Shown in pieces: positions 9,611 to 18,195 of a DNA stretch of 64,000 nt. Below the pieces are notes generated by a model that had not been told where the DNA came from, did no database searches, and saw nothing but the letters and a program-made list of their open reading frames with translations. The first letter of the stretch is position 1. The number at the start of each line of letters is the position of its first letter. The position numbers were made by a program, and so were the translations under genes. Origin of the DNA: Leptolyngbya sp. BL0902 (GTDB lineage Bacteria; Cyanobacteriota; Cyanobacteriia; Phormidesmidales; Phormidesmidaceae); assembly GCF_016403105.1 (NCBI RefSeq), contig NZ_CP046155.1, positions 2,170,001 through 2,234,000 on the forward strand, read 5' to 3'.

Positions 9611-10822
9611 GGGCATCGGGGAGATGTCCTTGGGCCTCGGCAGCGTCGCCTGGGCTGGAAGCCACAGGGTAAAGCAACTGCCCTGCCCTGGTGCCGATTG
9701 GACAGTGATGGTGCCGCCGTGGAGGGTCGCCAACCGTTGCGCCAAATGCAGCCCCAACCCGTGGCCCGCCCGTCGGTGATCGCCCTGGCGAAACCATTGA
9801 AAAATGGCCTGCTGCTCTGCTGGAGGGATGCCAATGCCTGTATCTTGAACCTGCACAGAAACCCAGGCACCAGAATGCTGGGGGCTAGACGGTAGACCTT
9901 GTGGAGGCTCTGAGGTCTGCCCTAGGGTAATCTCAACCCCGCCTTGGTCGGTGAACTTGATGGCGTTGCCCACCAGATTGGTCAAAATCCGCCGCAGTTC
10001 CAAGGGATCGCCCATCACCACCGGAAAGTCTGCGCTGTGGGCAGACGAATTGGGTGGGTCAGCCCTGGACAATGAGGCATCATTAACAATGAACTGACAC
10101 GTCAACCCCTTAGCGGTGGCCAAGGGGGAAAGGGCTTTGGTAACGGTATCCGCCAGATCGGGTAGGGAAATAGCAACCTGGGTCAAGGTTTTCTGTCCGG
10201 CTTCATGGCGATAGACCTCTAGCAGCGTGTTCACCATGTTCAGCAGATGGTCGTTGCTGTCGATGATGCTCCCCATAGCCTCGTGGGCCTCATCGGGCAA
10301 GGGGCCAAAAGCCTGGTTACGGCACAGCTTTAGCATTCGATTAGCCGCAACCAGAGGGGTACGCAAGTCGTGGGTGAGGCGGGCCACAAAATCATCGCGC
10401 TGGCGCATCATGTGGGCTTGGGCATCCATACTGCGCTTTAATCGCAGCAGAGACCGCACCCGCGCCCGCAGTTCGTTCACATCTACAGGCTTGCGGATAA
10501 AGTCATCAGCCCCGGCATCCAACCCCTGCACTAGGCTGGACTGGTCATGGGCGGTAATCAACAAAATGGGAATGTAGGGCAGATCGGGATTTTGCCGGAG
10601 GCGCTGCGTCACCGCGTAGCCGTCGAGGTCGGGCATCATCACATCCAGCAAAATCAAATCTGGAGGTCGCTGCTGCACCAGATCCAGCGCCGCCTGCCCC
10701 CCAGAGGCTAGCCCGATGCAGTAGGCAGGATCATCCAGAATTGTTTCAATCAAAAACAGGTTATCCGGTGAATCATCCACCGCCAGAATATTAAAAGGAT
10801 CCAACACCGATGCTGCGGCCAT
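9572..10822 (-). CDS. Response-regulator/histidine-kinase hybrid (receiver-HisKA-HATPase)
   Basis: 416-aa soluble signalling protein without membrane segments. Residues 10-125 are a receiver domain with the acidic pair in AVDDSP, phospho-acceptor Asp60 in [10 protein letters not shown], the Thr in LLITAHD and the Lys in RKPVDV. A dimerisation/phosphotransfer helix follows, with His151 in LTHDLRTPL. The ATPase domain shows N box [13 protein letters not shown]1 box DTGIGIPP and G2 box GHGLGLHLA. All catalytic motifs are intact, so it should autophosphorylate. The domain order (receiver first) suits a cytosolic kinase switched by an upstream kinase. No partner regulator lies nearby. Its stop lies inside mnmE, read in the opposite direction. 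Confidence 0.88.
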   Translation of the reverse strand: MAAASVLDPFNILAVDDSPDNLFLIETILDDPAYCIGLASGGQAALDLVQQRPPDLILLDVMMPDLDGYAVTQRLRQNPDLPYIPILLITAHDQSSLVQGLDAGADDFIRKPVDVNELRARVRSLLRLKRSMDAQAHMMRQRDDFVARLTHDLRTPLVAANRMLKLCRNQAFGPLPDEAHEAMGSIIDSNDHLLNMVNTLLEVYRHEAGQKTLTQVAISLPDLADTVTKALSPLATAKGLTCQFIVNDASLSRADPPNSSAHSADFPVVMGDPLELRRILTNLVGNAIKFTDQGGVEITLGQTSEPPQGLPSSPQHSGAWVSVQVQDTGIGIPPAEQQAIFQWFRQGDHRRAGHGLGLHLAQRLATLHGGTITVQSAPGQGSCFTLWLPAQATLPRPKDISPMPSFADAETAENLV

Positions 10823-11005
10823 TGACCAACTCTATAAGATAGGTCAACAAGGGGGGAGACAGCCTTGCCTGCCATGCTTCTCCCTTGCCGACGTGTGCTT
10901 TTTTATTTAGCCCACAGTCTATCGGATCATTCCTCTATCTATCGGTTGGACTTGTCACGATTTGGACGACGAGCCCTGGGCAAAGGCGTGAGAACGCACC
11001 CCTGA

Positions 11006-11395
11006 TTACTCCGCTTGGCCACTTTGACGGCCCAGTTCGTAGACCCCACCCACCATGAAGGCAATGATCCCCAAACTCACGGCCCAACTACCGCCCAGGC
11101 TAAAGGAAAGACCGTAGTGGGCCACACCACCAAGGGCCAAGAAGGGAACGACGCTGAGCAGCGAAGCCGCCGCCATTTGGGCCTCTGTCTGCCCTGGGCG
11201 GTTCAATCGGGTTGAAGCCTGCGCATTGGTCTTGAGAGAATGAATCCAGCGTTGACAGCCATCAATCACCCGGTCGGCCACGGGAGAAAAGCCCAGGTAC
11301 AGCGCTAAGGCCCACAAAACGGTTCCGGCAATAGAGCCTAGGGAAAAGGGCAAAACGGAACTCACCATAGAACTCATCATTGGCTCTAGCCCCAC
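11006..11395 (-). CDS. Hypothetical membrane protein
   Basis: 129-aa protein with about three hydrophobic segments (SIAGTVLWALALYLGFSP; SLLSVVPFLALGGVAHYG; WAVSLGIIAFMVGGVYELG). A polar basic stretch separates the first from the other two (residues about 45-70). It starts inside the 3' end of the Ycf66-like gene (10-bp overlap from the first ATG, less if M6 or M7 is used), which indicates translational coupling. No family was recognised. Confidence 0.7.
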   Translation of the reverse strand: MGLEPMMSSMVSSVLPFSLGSIAGTVLWALALYLGFSPVADRVIDGCQRWIHSLKTNAQASTRLNRPGQTEAQMAAASLLSVVPFLALGGVAHYGLSFSLGGSWAVSLGIIAFMVGGVYELGRQSGQAE

Positions 11396-12186
11396 CCATC
11401 AGAGGGGCCGCCGGGTCGATAGTCGGGCCGAGGAGGATTGCCCTGATACCGATCTTGGTAGTCGCTGCGGGTTTTGGGCCGACGGCGACGGAGACGCTCA
11501 TCGGGGCGGGGGGCGCTGCTGTAGGTTGATCCCTCAGAATAAACCGGGCCGACCGATCCGTCGGAATAGCCGGATCCATCCGAGCGTTCCCCAGGCCGTT
11601 CCCCAGGCCGTTCCCCAGGCCGTTGATCGCCAAAGTCATCGGGGCGTGGGCTGGGCGGCATGGCACCCCGGTCATCATAGCGGGGGGCGTAGGGATCCTG
11701 GGCATAACCAGAGGACTGGGCGTAGGGCCGTCCGCCTTCGTCGCGCCCGCCCAGCATGGGACGAGGCCGAGCGTAGGGGTCTTCTAAGCCATAGTCCCGC
11801 CGATCCAGTTCTGCCCGCATGTTGGCACGGTTGTCTCCGCTATAGGCTGGACGACTGGGGCGATTTTGGGGTCGATAACCGCCGCCATAGCCATCGCGAC
11901 CATCGCCCTGGGGTGTAGGGCGACCTTGGTAGGGCTCGCGGCCATTGACATTTTGAATCAGGAGGGCGGTTAGCATCCCCACCATGATCATTTGCTGAAA
12001 AGATGGGATCAGTTCCATGGTGAGATGCCCTAACAGGAACACCCCTGAAATCAGCATCAGAACGGCATAGACCCGATCCGAATCGCGCCCATACCCTGGC
12101 CTAAAGCGCTCTAAAAAAAACAGCGCAACGGCGCTGAGAACCAAAAAAATACCAAGCAGGAGGGGAACAGGAGTACCAAAATTCAC
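11386..12186 (-). CDS. Ycf66 family protein
   Basis: 266-aa protein with hydrophobic helices in residues 1-85 (PVPLLLGIFLVLSAVALFFL; VYAVLMLISGVFLLGHL; MIMVGMLTALLIQ). A long, disordered Arg/Pro/Tyr/Gly-rich tail follows, with an RRRRPKTRSDYQDRYQ block near the end. The layout matches the Ycf66 family of cyanobacteria and some plastids, whose function is unknown. The tail contains a perfect 12-bp triplication giving the repeated RPGE tetrapeptide. Cotranscription with the downstream 129-aa membrane protein is likely because the genes overlap. Confidence 0.75.
   Translation of the reverse strand: MNFGTPVPLLLGIFLVLSAVALFFLERFRPGYGRDSDRVYAVLMLISGVFLLGHLTMELIPSFQQMIMVGMLTALLIQNVNGREPYQGRPTPQGDGRDGYGGGYRPQNRPSRPAYSGDNRANMRAELDRRDYGLEDPYARPRPMLGGRDEGGRPYAQSSGYAQDPYAPRYDDRGAMPPSPRPDDFGDQRPGERPGERPGERSDGSGYSDGSVGPVYSEGSTYSSAPRPDERLRRRRPKTRSDYQDRYQGNPPRPDYRPGGPSDGWG
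11589..11624. repeat. Three perfect copies of a 12-bp repeat inside ycf66
   Basis: CCCCAGGCCGTT occurs three times in a row (11589-11600, 11601-11612, 11613-11624). On the coding strand it encodes the repeated tetrapeptide RPGE. The unit is a multiple of three, so copy-number change would not shift the frame. Confidence 0.9.
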
Positions 12187-12497
12187 AGTGGATTCCTCGA
12201 TAGGATGGCAACGCCAAGGCTAGGAGTTCCCCAAGGGCCAGAGCGCGTACCTGGAATGGATAAGTTGGATCCGCAGGGAGCTAGATAGGCATGTCCGTGA
12301 GGGTGGCTATGGCCCCTAGGCAACCTCGGCGACAGCCCTAGTCTCACCAATTCTAACGGACTTCCGACGATTCTATAGAGGCTAGTCTGTCATGGTGGCA
12401 CAGAACCACGCCATGGACTTGAGGCTTCCTACCTAAAAAGGGTCGGCAACTCGGCGTCACCGACCCTCTCCACCGCTAGCCTGAGAAGAACGAAAGA
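12187..12497. other. Intergenic region between psbX and the Ycf66-like gene
   Basis: 311 bp between two minus-strand genes. It holds the psbX terminator (12439-12467) at one end and presumably the promoter of the Ycf66-like gene at the other. No further gene or RNA was recognised. Confidence 0.5.
12439..12467 (-). terminator. Intrinsic terminator of psbX
   Basis: Inverted repeat AGGGTCGG (12439-12446) / CCGACCCT (12460-12467) with a 13-nt loop. On the minus strand the stem is followed by a short T run (CCCTTTTTAGG), the form of a Rho-independent terminator. It lies about 30 bp downstream of the psbX stop. Confidence 0.75.
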
Positions 12498-12617
12498 CTA
12501 CTGACGCTGAATTTTGTCCCGCTGGCTCAGGAAGAGGAGCGCGATGGTCGCGGGGACGACAACGATCAACGCTCCGGCCAGAATGCTCAGAAGGAAATTG
12601 GTGAGGGAAGGTGTCAT
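12498..12617 (-). CDS. psbX: Photosystem II subunit PsbX
   Basis: 39-aa protein read directly from the bases, too short for long-ORF calling. It starts [16 protein letters not shown] and ends [11 protein letters not shown] around one transmembrane helix ([14 protein letters not shown]). This is the characteristic PsbX pattern: an MTPSL-type N-terminus, a single thylakoid-spanning helix and an SQRDK motif. The product is a peripheral low-mass PSII subunit near the quinone-exchange side. AGGA lies upstream of the ATG, and a good terminator follows the gene. It is divergent from the YggT gene. Confidence 0.93.
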   Translation of the reverse strand: MTPSLTNFLLSILAGALIVVVPATIALLFLSQRDKIQRQ

Positions 12618-12812
12618 AGGGGTGTGTCCTGATAACGATTTCGACAAATTGTTACTCAATATTATTGATCAACTTAACACGGTGAACACAACAGCCCGTC
12701 TAGGATTCAGCCCCAGATGGTCAAATCCCTAAGGTTTCTGGGGTTGGTAGAGCATCATGCGGTGTTTACAAAGCTTTAGAATGAAGGAAACTTTAGATTC
12801 CCAGGTGTGACT

Positions 12813-13097
12813 ATGGCCCTGTCCGTAGCGTTGAACTGGGGCGTAGGGCTACTGCTGGCTCTAATGACCCTGCTGTTTATTTTCCGTATTGTGCTGACCT
12901 GGTACCCTCAGGTTGACCTCACCAAACTGCCCGTATCCCTAGTGGTGTGGCCCACGGAACCGCTGCTGGCTCCGGTGCGAAAACTAGTTCCCCCCATCGG
13001 TGGCGTCGATATTTCCCCGGTGATTTGGGTGGGCATCATCACGCTGCTGCGAGAAATTTTGGTGGGGCAGCAGGGCTTACTGCGTATGCTGGGCTAG
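12813..13097 (+). CDS. YggT family membrane protein (Ycf19/YlmG-like)
   Basis: 94-aa protein with two hydrophobic segments (LNWGVGLLLALMTLLFIFRIVL; ISPVIWVGIITLLREIL). Between them is the family motif LTWYPQ...PTEPLLAPVRKLVPPIGGVDISP. YggT/YlmG proteins are linked to cell division and, in plastids and cyanobacteria, to nucleoid or thylakoid organisation. I chose ATG 12813 over the GTG six bases upstream. The K+ channel gene follows closely. Confidence 0.9.
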   Translation: MALSVALNWGVGLLLALMTLLFIFRIVLTWYPQVDLTKLPVSLVVWPTEPLLAPVRKLVPPIGGVDISPVIWVGIITLLREILVGQQGLLRMLG

Positions 13098-13115
13098 GGG
13101 TTGCCCACAAGCATC

Positions 13116-14039
13116 ATGTCTTCAGACCCTAGCGTTTCTAACCCCATTTCTGGCCCAACCTCAGACCTAGGAGGATCTCCCCAGGCTAGTTCTGGGGCGA
13201 TGGCAGGCATCAAGGACAGCATCCCTACGGCGGTCTATCCAGCCCTGGGCACCAGTCGGCGAGATCGCCTGCGCGGCTACCTAGAAACCACCGAAACCTT
13301 GACCGGGCAAGTGATCAATGGCGTCATTGTGGCGCTGATTTTTTTGTCCGCCGTTATTTTTGTGGTCAAAACCTACCCGATTTCCCCCAGTTTAGACACC
13401 TGGTTAAATCGACTGGATTGGCTGATTGTATTGGCCTTCACCCTAGAATATGGCCTGCGGCTGTGGGTGGCTCCTCACCCCTGGCGCTATGCCCTCAGCC
13501 TCTACGGGTTGCTGGATTTGGTGGCCATTCTCCCCTCCTGGATTGGGGTGTTTGATATCCGCTTTTTGCGCTTTTTTCGGTCGCTGCGGATTCTCCGACT
13601 GGTGCGAATTTTCAACAATCGCCTTTGGTTTGGCCAAGTTACCAGCGCCGACAGCCTAATTCTGCTGCGGATTCTGTTCACCCTAGGGGCGATTATTTTT
13701 ATCTACTCCGGCCTAATTTTTCAGGTGGAGCACCCCCGCAATCCCGATGGGTTCAAAACTTTCTTAGACGCCCTCTACTTTGCTGTTGTCACCATGACTA
13801 CCGTGGGCTATGGCGATGTCACCCCCATTTCCGATGCTGGGCGCGGGCTCACGGTGGCCATGATTCTAACGGGCATTGCCCTAATCCCTACCCAGATCAG
13901 TAGCCTCATCCGGCAGTTGGTGAAGGTGACAGACTCCCGCCACCAGCCCTGCTCCGGCTGTGGCTGGGCCAACCATGACGATGATGCTCGATTCTGCAAG
14001 CGCTGCGGGACAGGGCTGGAGCACCTGGCAGCAAAATAA
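13116..14039 (+). CDS. Voltage-gated-type potassium channel with C-terminal zinc ribbon
   Basis: 307-aa six-helix ion channel. Seen: helices S1-S3 from about residue 70, and an arginine-rich S4 (FLRFFRSLRILRLVRIF). The pore has the K+ selectivity filter TTVGYGD in VVTMTTVGYGDVTP, followed by S6 (GLTVAMILTGIALIP). Unusually, the cytosolic end carries four cysteines as CSGCGWANH...FCKRCGTGL, a zinc-ribbon pattern. ATG at 13116 is preferred over the upstream TTG at 13101. YggT lies 18 bp upstream, so the pair may be one transcript. Metal-, redox- or partner-dependent gating through the ribbon is inference. Confidence 0.9.
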   Translation: MSSDPSVSNPISGPTSDLGGSPQASSGAMAGIKDSIPTAVYPALGTSRRDRLRGYLETTETLTGQVINGVIVALIFLSAVIFVVKTYPISPSLDTWLNRLDWLIVLAFTLEYGLRLWVAPHPWRYALSLYGLLDLVAILPSWIGVFDIRFLRFFRSLRILRLVRIFNNRLWFGQVTSADSLILLRILFTLGAIIFIYSGLIFQVEHPRNPDGFKTFLDALYFAVVTMTTVGYGDVTPISDAGRGLTVAMILTGIALIPTQISSLIRQLVKVTDSRHQPCSGCGWANHDDDARFCKRCGTGLEHLAAK

Positions 14040-14095
14040 CCCCATGGGCCATGGGCAGGCGACCCGCTCCCTTGACCCGCAAGGCCCAGCGATCT

Positions 14096-14971
14096 TCAAC
14101 CGAGGGCCTTGCGGGCTTGGAGGGCAATCTGGAGAAAATCGGGGTCGAGGGAGGCGTGACCCTCCAAACCGCCAGGGACAGGGGCAGAATCTGGGGTGGA
14201 GCTTGGCGCGGTGGTGGTCATAGGGGTCATGGGTTGATCCAGCCAGAGCAGGTATTCGATATTGCCCGCTGGCCCCACCAAGGGCGACCAGGTGACGCCG
14301 CGATAGCTCCAGCCGAGGGTCATGGCGGCATCGAGAACGCTGGCGAGGGCGGCGGCATGATCCTTGGAATCTCGCACGACACCCTTCTTGCCGATGCGAT
14401 CCCGCCCTACCTCAAACTGCGGCTTGACCAGCAGCACCACCTCGCGGGGGGGCACCAGCAAGGCCCAAAAGGCGGGTAAGACCTTGGTGAGGGAAATAAA
14501 CGACACATCCATCACCCCAAGGTCGGGACGGGGATCGGTGGCGCTGTACAAATCGTCAGGGCTGAGGTGGCGCAGGTTGGTGCGCTCTCGCAAAATCACC
14601 CGGTTGTTTTGGCGCAGTTCCCAGGCCACCTGGCCATAGCCCACGTCAATGCCGTAGACCCGGCTAGCCCCGGCCTGCAACAGACAGTCGGTGAAGCCCC
14701 CGGTGGAGATGCCGCCATCGAGGGCCACGCGCCCTGCCACGGTGACGGGAAATTCCGCTAGCGCCTTGGCCAGTTTCTCGCCCCCCCGCGACACGTAGGG
14801 CGATTTTTCCTTCACCTGAATCTCCGCATCCTCGGCGACGGCGGTGCCCGGTTTGTCGATGACGGCGTGGTTAACCTGCACCTCTCCCGCCTGAATGAGG
14901 CGCTGGGCCTGCTGCCGAGAAGGACACAGCCCCCGCTCTACCAAAAGCACGTCTAACCGCTGCTTAGCCAC
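14096..14971 (-). CDS. tlyA: TlyA family rRNA 2'-O-methyltransferase
   Basis: 291-aa protein with an N-terminal S4 RNA-binding domain (residues 1-65; QRLDVLLVERGLCPSRQQAQ) and a FtsJ-like methyltransferase domain. Seen: SRGGEKLAKAL, ALDGGISTGGFTDCLLQ, YGIDVGYGQ, DVSFISLTKVLP and VLLVKPQFEVGR, all TlyA signatures. Known TlyA enzymes methylate 16S/23S rRNA cytidines; older annotations say hemolysin. Its start overlaps the stop of the upstream TPR gene by 8 bp, so the two are coupled. Confidence 0.92.
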   Translation of the reverse strand: MAKQRLDVLLVERGLCPSRQQAQRLIQAGEVQVNHAVIDKPGTAVAEDAEIQVKEKSPYVSRGGEKLAKALAEFPVTVAGRVALDGGISTGGFTDCLLQAGASRVYGIDVGYGQVAWELRQNNRVILRERTNLRHLSPDDLYSATDPRPDLGVMDVSFISLTKVLPAFWALLVPPREVVLLVKPQFEVGRDRIGKKGVVRDSKDHAAALASVLDAAMTLGWSYRGVTWSPLVGPAGNIEYLLWLDQPMTPMTTTAPSSTPDSAPVPGGLEGHASLDPDFLQIALQARKALG

Positions 14972-15422
14972 GCCCCTGCCCCGCCTTGGCCGCCCGGATC
15001 TGGTGTTGCCGCGCCGCCACCTGCTCTAGGGCATACTTTACCCGATCCAGTCCGGCCTTGGTGCCTTGCTGCTGGTAGCCCTCGCTGGCCTGCACTAGGA
15101 TTTGGACGGCTCGGTTGTCGTTCCCCAGGTTGGCGTGGGCGAGGCCGCCGTTATAGAGGGCTTCGGCGCAGGTGGGTTCGAGGGCGATCACCTGACTAAA
15201 TTGGTCGATGGCTTGGGCGTAGCGCCCTGATTCAAAGGCTTGCACGCCCGCTTGAAAGTATTCCCGCGCCCGATCAGTCACGGGTGCGGACAACTCTTGC
15301 ACCGGAGCGGGAAACAGTACCGTAGCCCCCAAAGGACGGCGATAGGCCACCAGCATCGACCCCATGCCAAAGCCCAGAATGCCCAGGACAACAACGAGCC
15401 AGGTAATCAATTCCGTTGACAT
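14964..15422 (-). CDS. Membrane-anchored tetratricopeptide repeat protein
   Basis: 152 aa from ATG 15422 (MSTELITWLVVV); an ATG at 15434 is also possible. One N-terminal transmembrane anchor (WLVVVLGILGFGMGSMLVAY) is followed by two TPR-like helical hairpins (AREYFQAGVQAFESGRYAQAIDQF; EALYNGGLAHANLGNDNRAVQ). It ends in a basic helix. It is likely a scaffold. The gene overlaps tlyA by 8 bp. No specific partner can be named. Confidence 0.8.
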   Translation of the reverse strand: MSTELITWLVVVLGILGFGMGSMLVAYRRPLGATVLFPAPVQELSAPVTDRAREYFQAGVQAFESGRYAQAIDQFSQVIALEPTCAEALYNGGLAHANLGNDNRAVQILVQASEGYQQQGTKAGLDRVKYALEQVAARQHQIRAAKAGQGRG

Positions 15423-15554
15423 GGAAGGGGACATCCTTAGGAATAAGGGTAGGGGATCTCGCGAAAAGCCCAAGCCAGACTGTTTTTGGCAAAGGCCAGC
15501 GGGAATCGGCAGCGCCGGGGATCTGGCCCCAGGAGGGAGGCTGTCTATCGTTGC

Positions 15555-16436
15555 TTAATCCGCCGTTGACCGCCAAACGGCATCGGCCACTCGACACACA
15601 TCATACATTTCAGCGCCATCGTGGACTCGGATCATGTCGGCCCCGCCCGCAATGGCGGCACAGCAGGCCGCCGCCGTACCCCATACCCGCTGTTGGGGAT
15701 CAGGCTGGTCAAGGATCCATCCAATAAAGCTTTTGCGCGATGGCCCCACCAGCAGCGGGCAGTCTAACTCGCGGAATTTGCCCAAGTTGCGGAGGATTTC
15801 GACATTTTGGGGATAGGTTTTGGCAAAGCCTAGGCCGGGGTCGATGGCGATTCGACTGGGCTTGACGCCTACGGCAATGGCGTCTTCAATGCGGCGCGCT
15901 AGGAATTCGTAGATGTCGCCCATGAGGTCGGGGTAGTCGGTGTGCTGCTGCATGGTGGCGGGGGTGCCGCGCAGGTGCATGAGCATCACCGGAACGCCTA
16001 GATCGGCCACGGTGGAGAGCATGGCCCGGTCGTAGGTGCCGCCGGAAATATCGTTGATCACGTCGGCCCCGGCCTTAACCGCCGCCCTGGCCACGGCGGA
16101 TCGGGTGGTATCGACGGAAATCACGGCCTGCCGGAGAATCTCGTCCTCGTCGGCCCGAATGGCCTGGATCACCGGAATTACGCGGTTTAGTTCCTCCTCC
16201 CTAGAAATGGCCTCCGACCCTGGCCGGGTGGACTGCCCGCCAATATCGACGATGTCGGTGCCGTTGTGTACCAAATGCCGCGCCTGGGAAACGGCCCGCT
16301 CTACCGTGGCAAACTGCCCCCCATCACTAAAGCTGTCGGGGGTGACATTGAGGACGCCCAGAAGGTAAGTACGGCTGCCCCAGGCGAAGGTACGGTCGCG
16401 AAGTATCCAGGGGGTGGGCGTGGTGGGGGCTGACAT
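15555..16436 (-). CDS. folP: Dihydropteroate synthase
   Basis: 293-aa TIM-barrel enzyme joining p-aminobenzoate to the pterin pyrophosphate in folate synthesis; target of sulfonamides. Seen: GVLNVTPDSFSDGG, DIGGQSTRPG, VISVDTTRS, NDISGG, MLMHLRG, IDPGLGFAK, VGPSRKSFIG and a final IRVHD. All substrate-binding loops are intact. ATG at 16436 (MSAPTTPTPW) gives the usual length; the frame is open further upstream but without conserved sequence. Confidence 0.96.
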   Translation of the reverse strand: MSAPTTPTPWILRDRTFAWGSRTYLLGVLNVTPDSFSDGGQFATVERAVSQARHLVHNGTDIVDIGGQSTRPGSEAISREEELNRVIPVIQAIRADEDEILRQAVISVDTTRSAVARAAVKAGADVINDISGGTYDRAMLSTVADLGVPVMLMHLRGTPATMQQHTDYPDLMGDIYEFLARRIEDAIAVGVKPSRIAIDPGLGFAKTYPQNVEILRNLGKFRELDCPLLVGPSRKSFIGWILDQPDPQQRVWGTAAACCAAIAGGADMIRVHDGAEMYDVCRVADAVWRSTAD

Positions 16437-16546
16437 GGAGCGGCGTCCGGGGTGAGGGCGAGGGGCAGAGGGGATTCTAGCACGCCCTTGGCACGCCACA
16501 ACTCGCACCAGACACGGCCATTGTTCCCCAGAATTTCATTCTACCC

Positions 16547-17488
16547 CTAGCTTGCCAAGCGAGTTTGCGCGGCTAGGTGCTGGGTGAGGTAGGGAATGAG
16601 GTCGCGATTTTGGCTGTGTTCCGGGCCTTCGGTAAAAATCACTAGGGTGAAGGGATGGTGTCCGGGGATTTCAACGTAGGCGCTATCGTGGCGCACCTGA
16701 CTGGTAAACCCCGCCTTAGAGTAAAGGGCGGCGTTGGTGGGTAGCCCTGCCCCAATAAACCCCGTCACCTGATCCTCCTCCGGGCTGGGGGGGCGTTCTA
16801 GGGTGAGATCTCGCCGCATCAGCGCCAGCATGGCCTGGGATCGGGCCGCCGACACCGCCACACCGCCCGCGATGCTGTGGATCAACCGGGCTACGGCATT
16901 GGTGGTTAGGGCATTGCGGTTGTCATAATGTTCGCCCACAAAGGCCCGCTCGCGGCCATAGGGGCCATCGCCCCAGGTTTTTTGGTTGAGGTTGGCCGTC
17001 GCCACCTCTGGCCACTGCAAAGACTGAAAAAAGCGATTCACAATATTGCGCTGATACTGCCAGGTTTCAAAGGGGCCGGGGGGCAGTTCGGGGCCGCTGG
17101 TGGTGCCAGACAGCACATCTACCACCAGGCTGGTGGCGTCATTGCTGGAGTCCACAATCATGTCTTTGAGGGCGCGGTCTAGCTCCGCTGAGGGGGGCAC
17201 CATGCCCTGCTCTAGCCACTCGTGGGCCGCCACCAGATAAAACAACTTCACCACGCTAGCTGGATAGATTAACTCTACCCCCCGGTAGCTGGCTCCCCGG
17301 GGCGAGTGCTGCCAAAATTCGTGGGCACTAAGGGCACCGCCTGTGTTGGTCAGGTAGGGCGGATCGTAGACCACCCAGGTAACGGCGATTTGGTGGGGAG
17401 CGAGGGCCGGATAGGCCTCCCAAAGCTGATCTAGGGCCTGCTTTAGCCCTTGGTTGAGATCAGCATCGTCGGTAAAAAAGGTTTTCAT
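16547..17488 (-). CDS. Serine hydrolase, class A beta-lactamase-like fold
   Basis: 313 aa from ATG 17488. Seen: the catalytic S78-V-V-K81 tetrad (SxxK), DSSNDATS as the S-x-N element, and YSKAGF at the K-T/S-G position. This is the class A beta-lactamase/penicillin-recognising triad pattern. No signal peptide follows this start. An in-frame ATG at 17554 would add a short N-terminus without a hydrophobic signal. A cytosolic or non-classical esterase/peptidase is as likely as a true beta-lactamase. It follows the cyclic-nucleotide-binding gene with an 88-bp gap on the same strand. Confidence 0.8.
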   Translation of the reverse strand: MKTFFTDDADLNQGLKQALDQLWEAYPALAPHQIAVTWVVYDPPYLTNTGGALSAHEFWQHSPRGASYRGVELIYPASVVKLFYLVAAHEWLEQGMVPPSAELDRALKDMIVDSSNDATSLVVDVLSGTTSGPELPPGPFETWQYQRNIVNRFFQSLQWPEVATANLNQKTWGDGPYGRERAFVGEHYDNRNALTTNAVARLIHSIAGGVAVSAARSQAMLALMRRDLTLERPPSPEEDQVTGFIGAGLPTNAALYSKAGFTSQVRHDSAYVEIPGHHPFTLVIFTEGPEHSQNRDLIPYLTQHLAAQTRLAS

Positions 17489-17576
17489 GGAGCAACGGGC
17501 TGGGCCTTGAGGAGGAGCAGGAAACGTGACTGAGGTAGGGGCAATGAACCCCATCAGGGCGGATCGGGTCGGCGGG

Positions 17577-18125
17577 TTAGTACAGAATCGGGCTGTCCCA
17601 GGCGGGGACGGGATAGCCATTGCCCGACCGCTCTGGCAGGGCTGCGGGCACTCCCCGGTCAACCTTAGCCGCCTTGAGGCGATTTTTCACCAGGTTGAGA
17701 TCCTGGTTGAGTTCGCGGATGCGGCGGGACAGCAGGCGAATAATGTTGACGGCAATGCCGGGGGTTTCGTCGATGGCGTCGTAGAGCTGCTGCTGGGTCA
17801 GCACCAGGCAGTCGCAGGGGGCAAGGGTGGTGACAGAGGCGGATCGGGGTTCGGCGTCAAACACCGACATTTCCCCAAAGCAGTCTCCCGCCTGGAACTG
17901 AGCCACCTGCTGCCCGCTGAGGTGGACGCTCACCTGGCCCGACACAATGATGTACATGGCCCGTCCCTCTTGGCCCTCGGTGATGATGGTGTAGCCCGCT
18001 TCAAAGTGAACTTCGTCCATAACCGGGGCCAGTCGCATCAAAAAGTCATCCCGCAGTTCCTCAAAAATGGGCACTCGGCGGATAAACAGCAGGCGATCTA
18101 GGCTGTTGAGGGTGGTGCTTGGCAT
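17577..18125 (-). CDS. Cyclic-nucleotide-binding domain protein
   Basis: 182-aa protein that is essentially a single CNB domain (residues 15-135). The phosphate-binding cassette reads FGEMSVFDAEPRSASV, keeping the Glu and Arg that bind cAMP/cGMP ribose and phosphate. A helix (IIRLLSRRIRELNQDLNLVKNR) and a short Pro-rich tail follow. No DNA-binding domain is present, so it is not a CRP-type transcription factor. It lies 70 bp downstream of the translocase/HEAT gene on the same strand and may be its regulatory subunit (inference from context). Confidence 0.88.
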   Translation of the reverse strand: MPSTTLNSLDRLLFIRRVPIFEELRDDFLMRLAPVMDEVHFEAGYTIITEGQEGRAMYIIVSGQVSVHLSGQQVAQFQAGDCFGEMSVFDAEPRSASVTTLAPCDCLVLTQQQLYDAIDETPGIAVNIIRLLSRRIRELNQDLNLVKNRLKAAKVDRGVPAALPERSGNGYPVPAWDSPILY

Positions 18126-18195
18126 AGAAAAATTAACGCCGACGGAGAAAAAGGCCGCAAACCGCTGAAACCATCCCAGATTAGGCCATCCCAGG

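Noticed and set aside
16547-17488. Calling the serine hydrolase an antibiotic-resistance beta-lactamase
   Set aside because: The SxxK/SxN/KxG triad fits the fold, but there is no signal peptide and no evidence for substrate.
17577-18125. CNB protein as a CRP/FNR transcription factor
   Set aside because: There is no helix-turn-helix domain after the CNB domain; the protein ends in a short Pro-rich tail.
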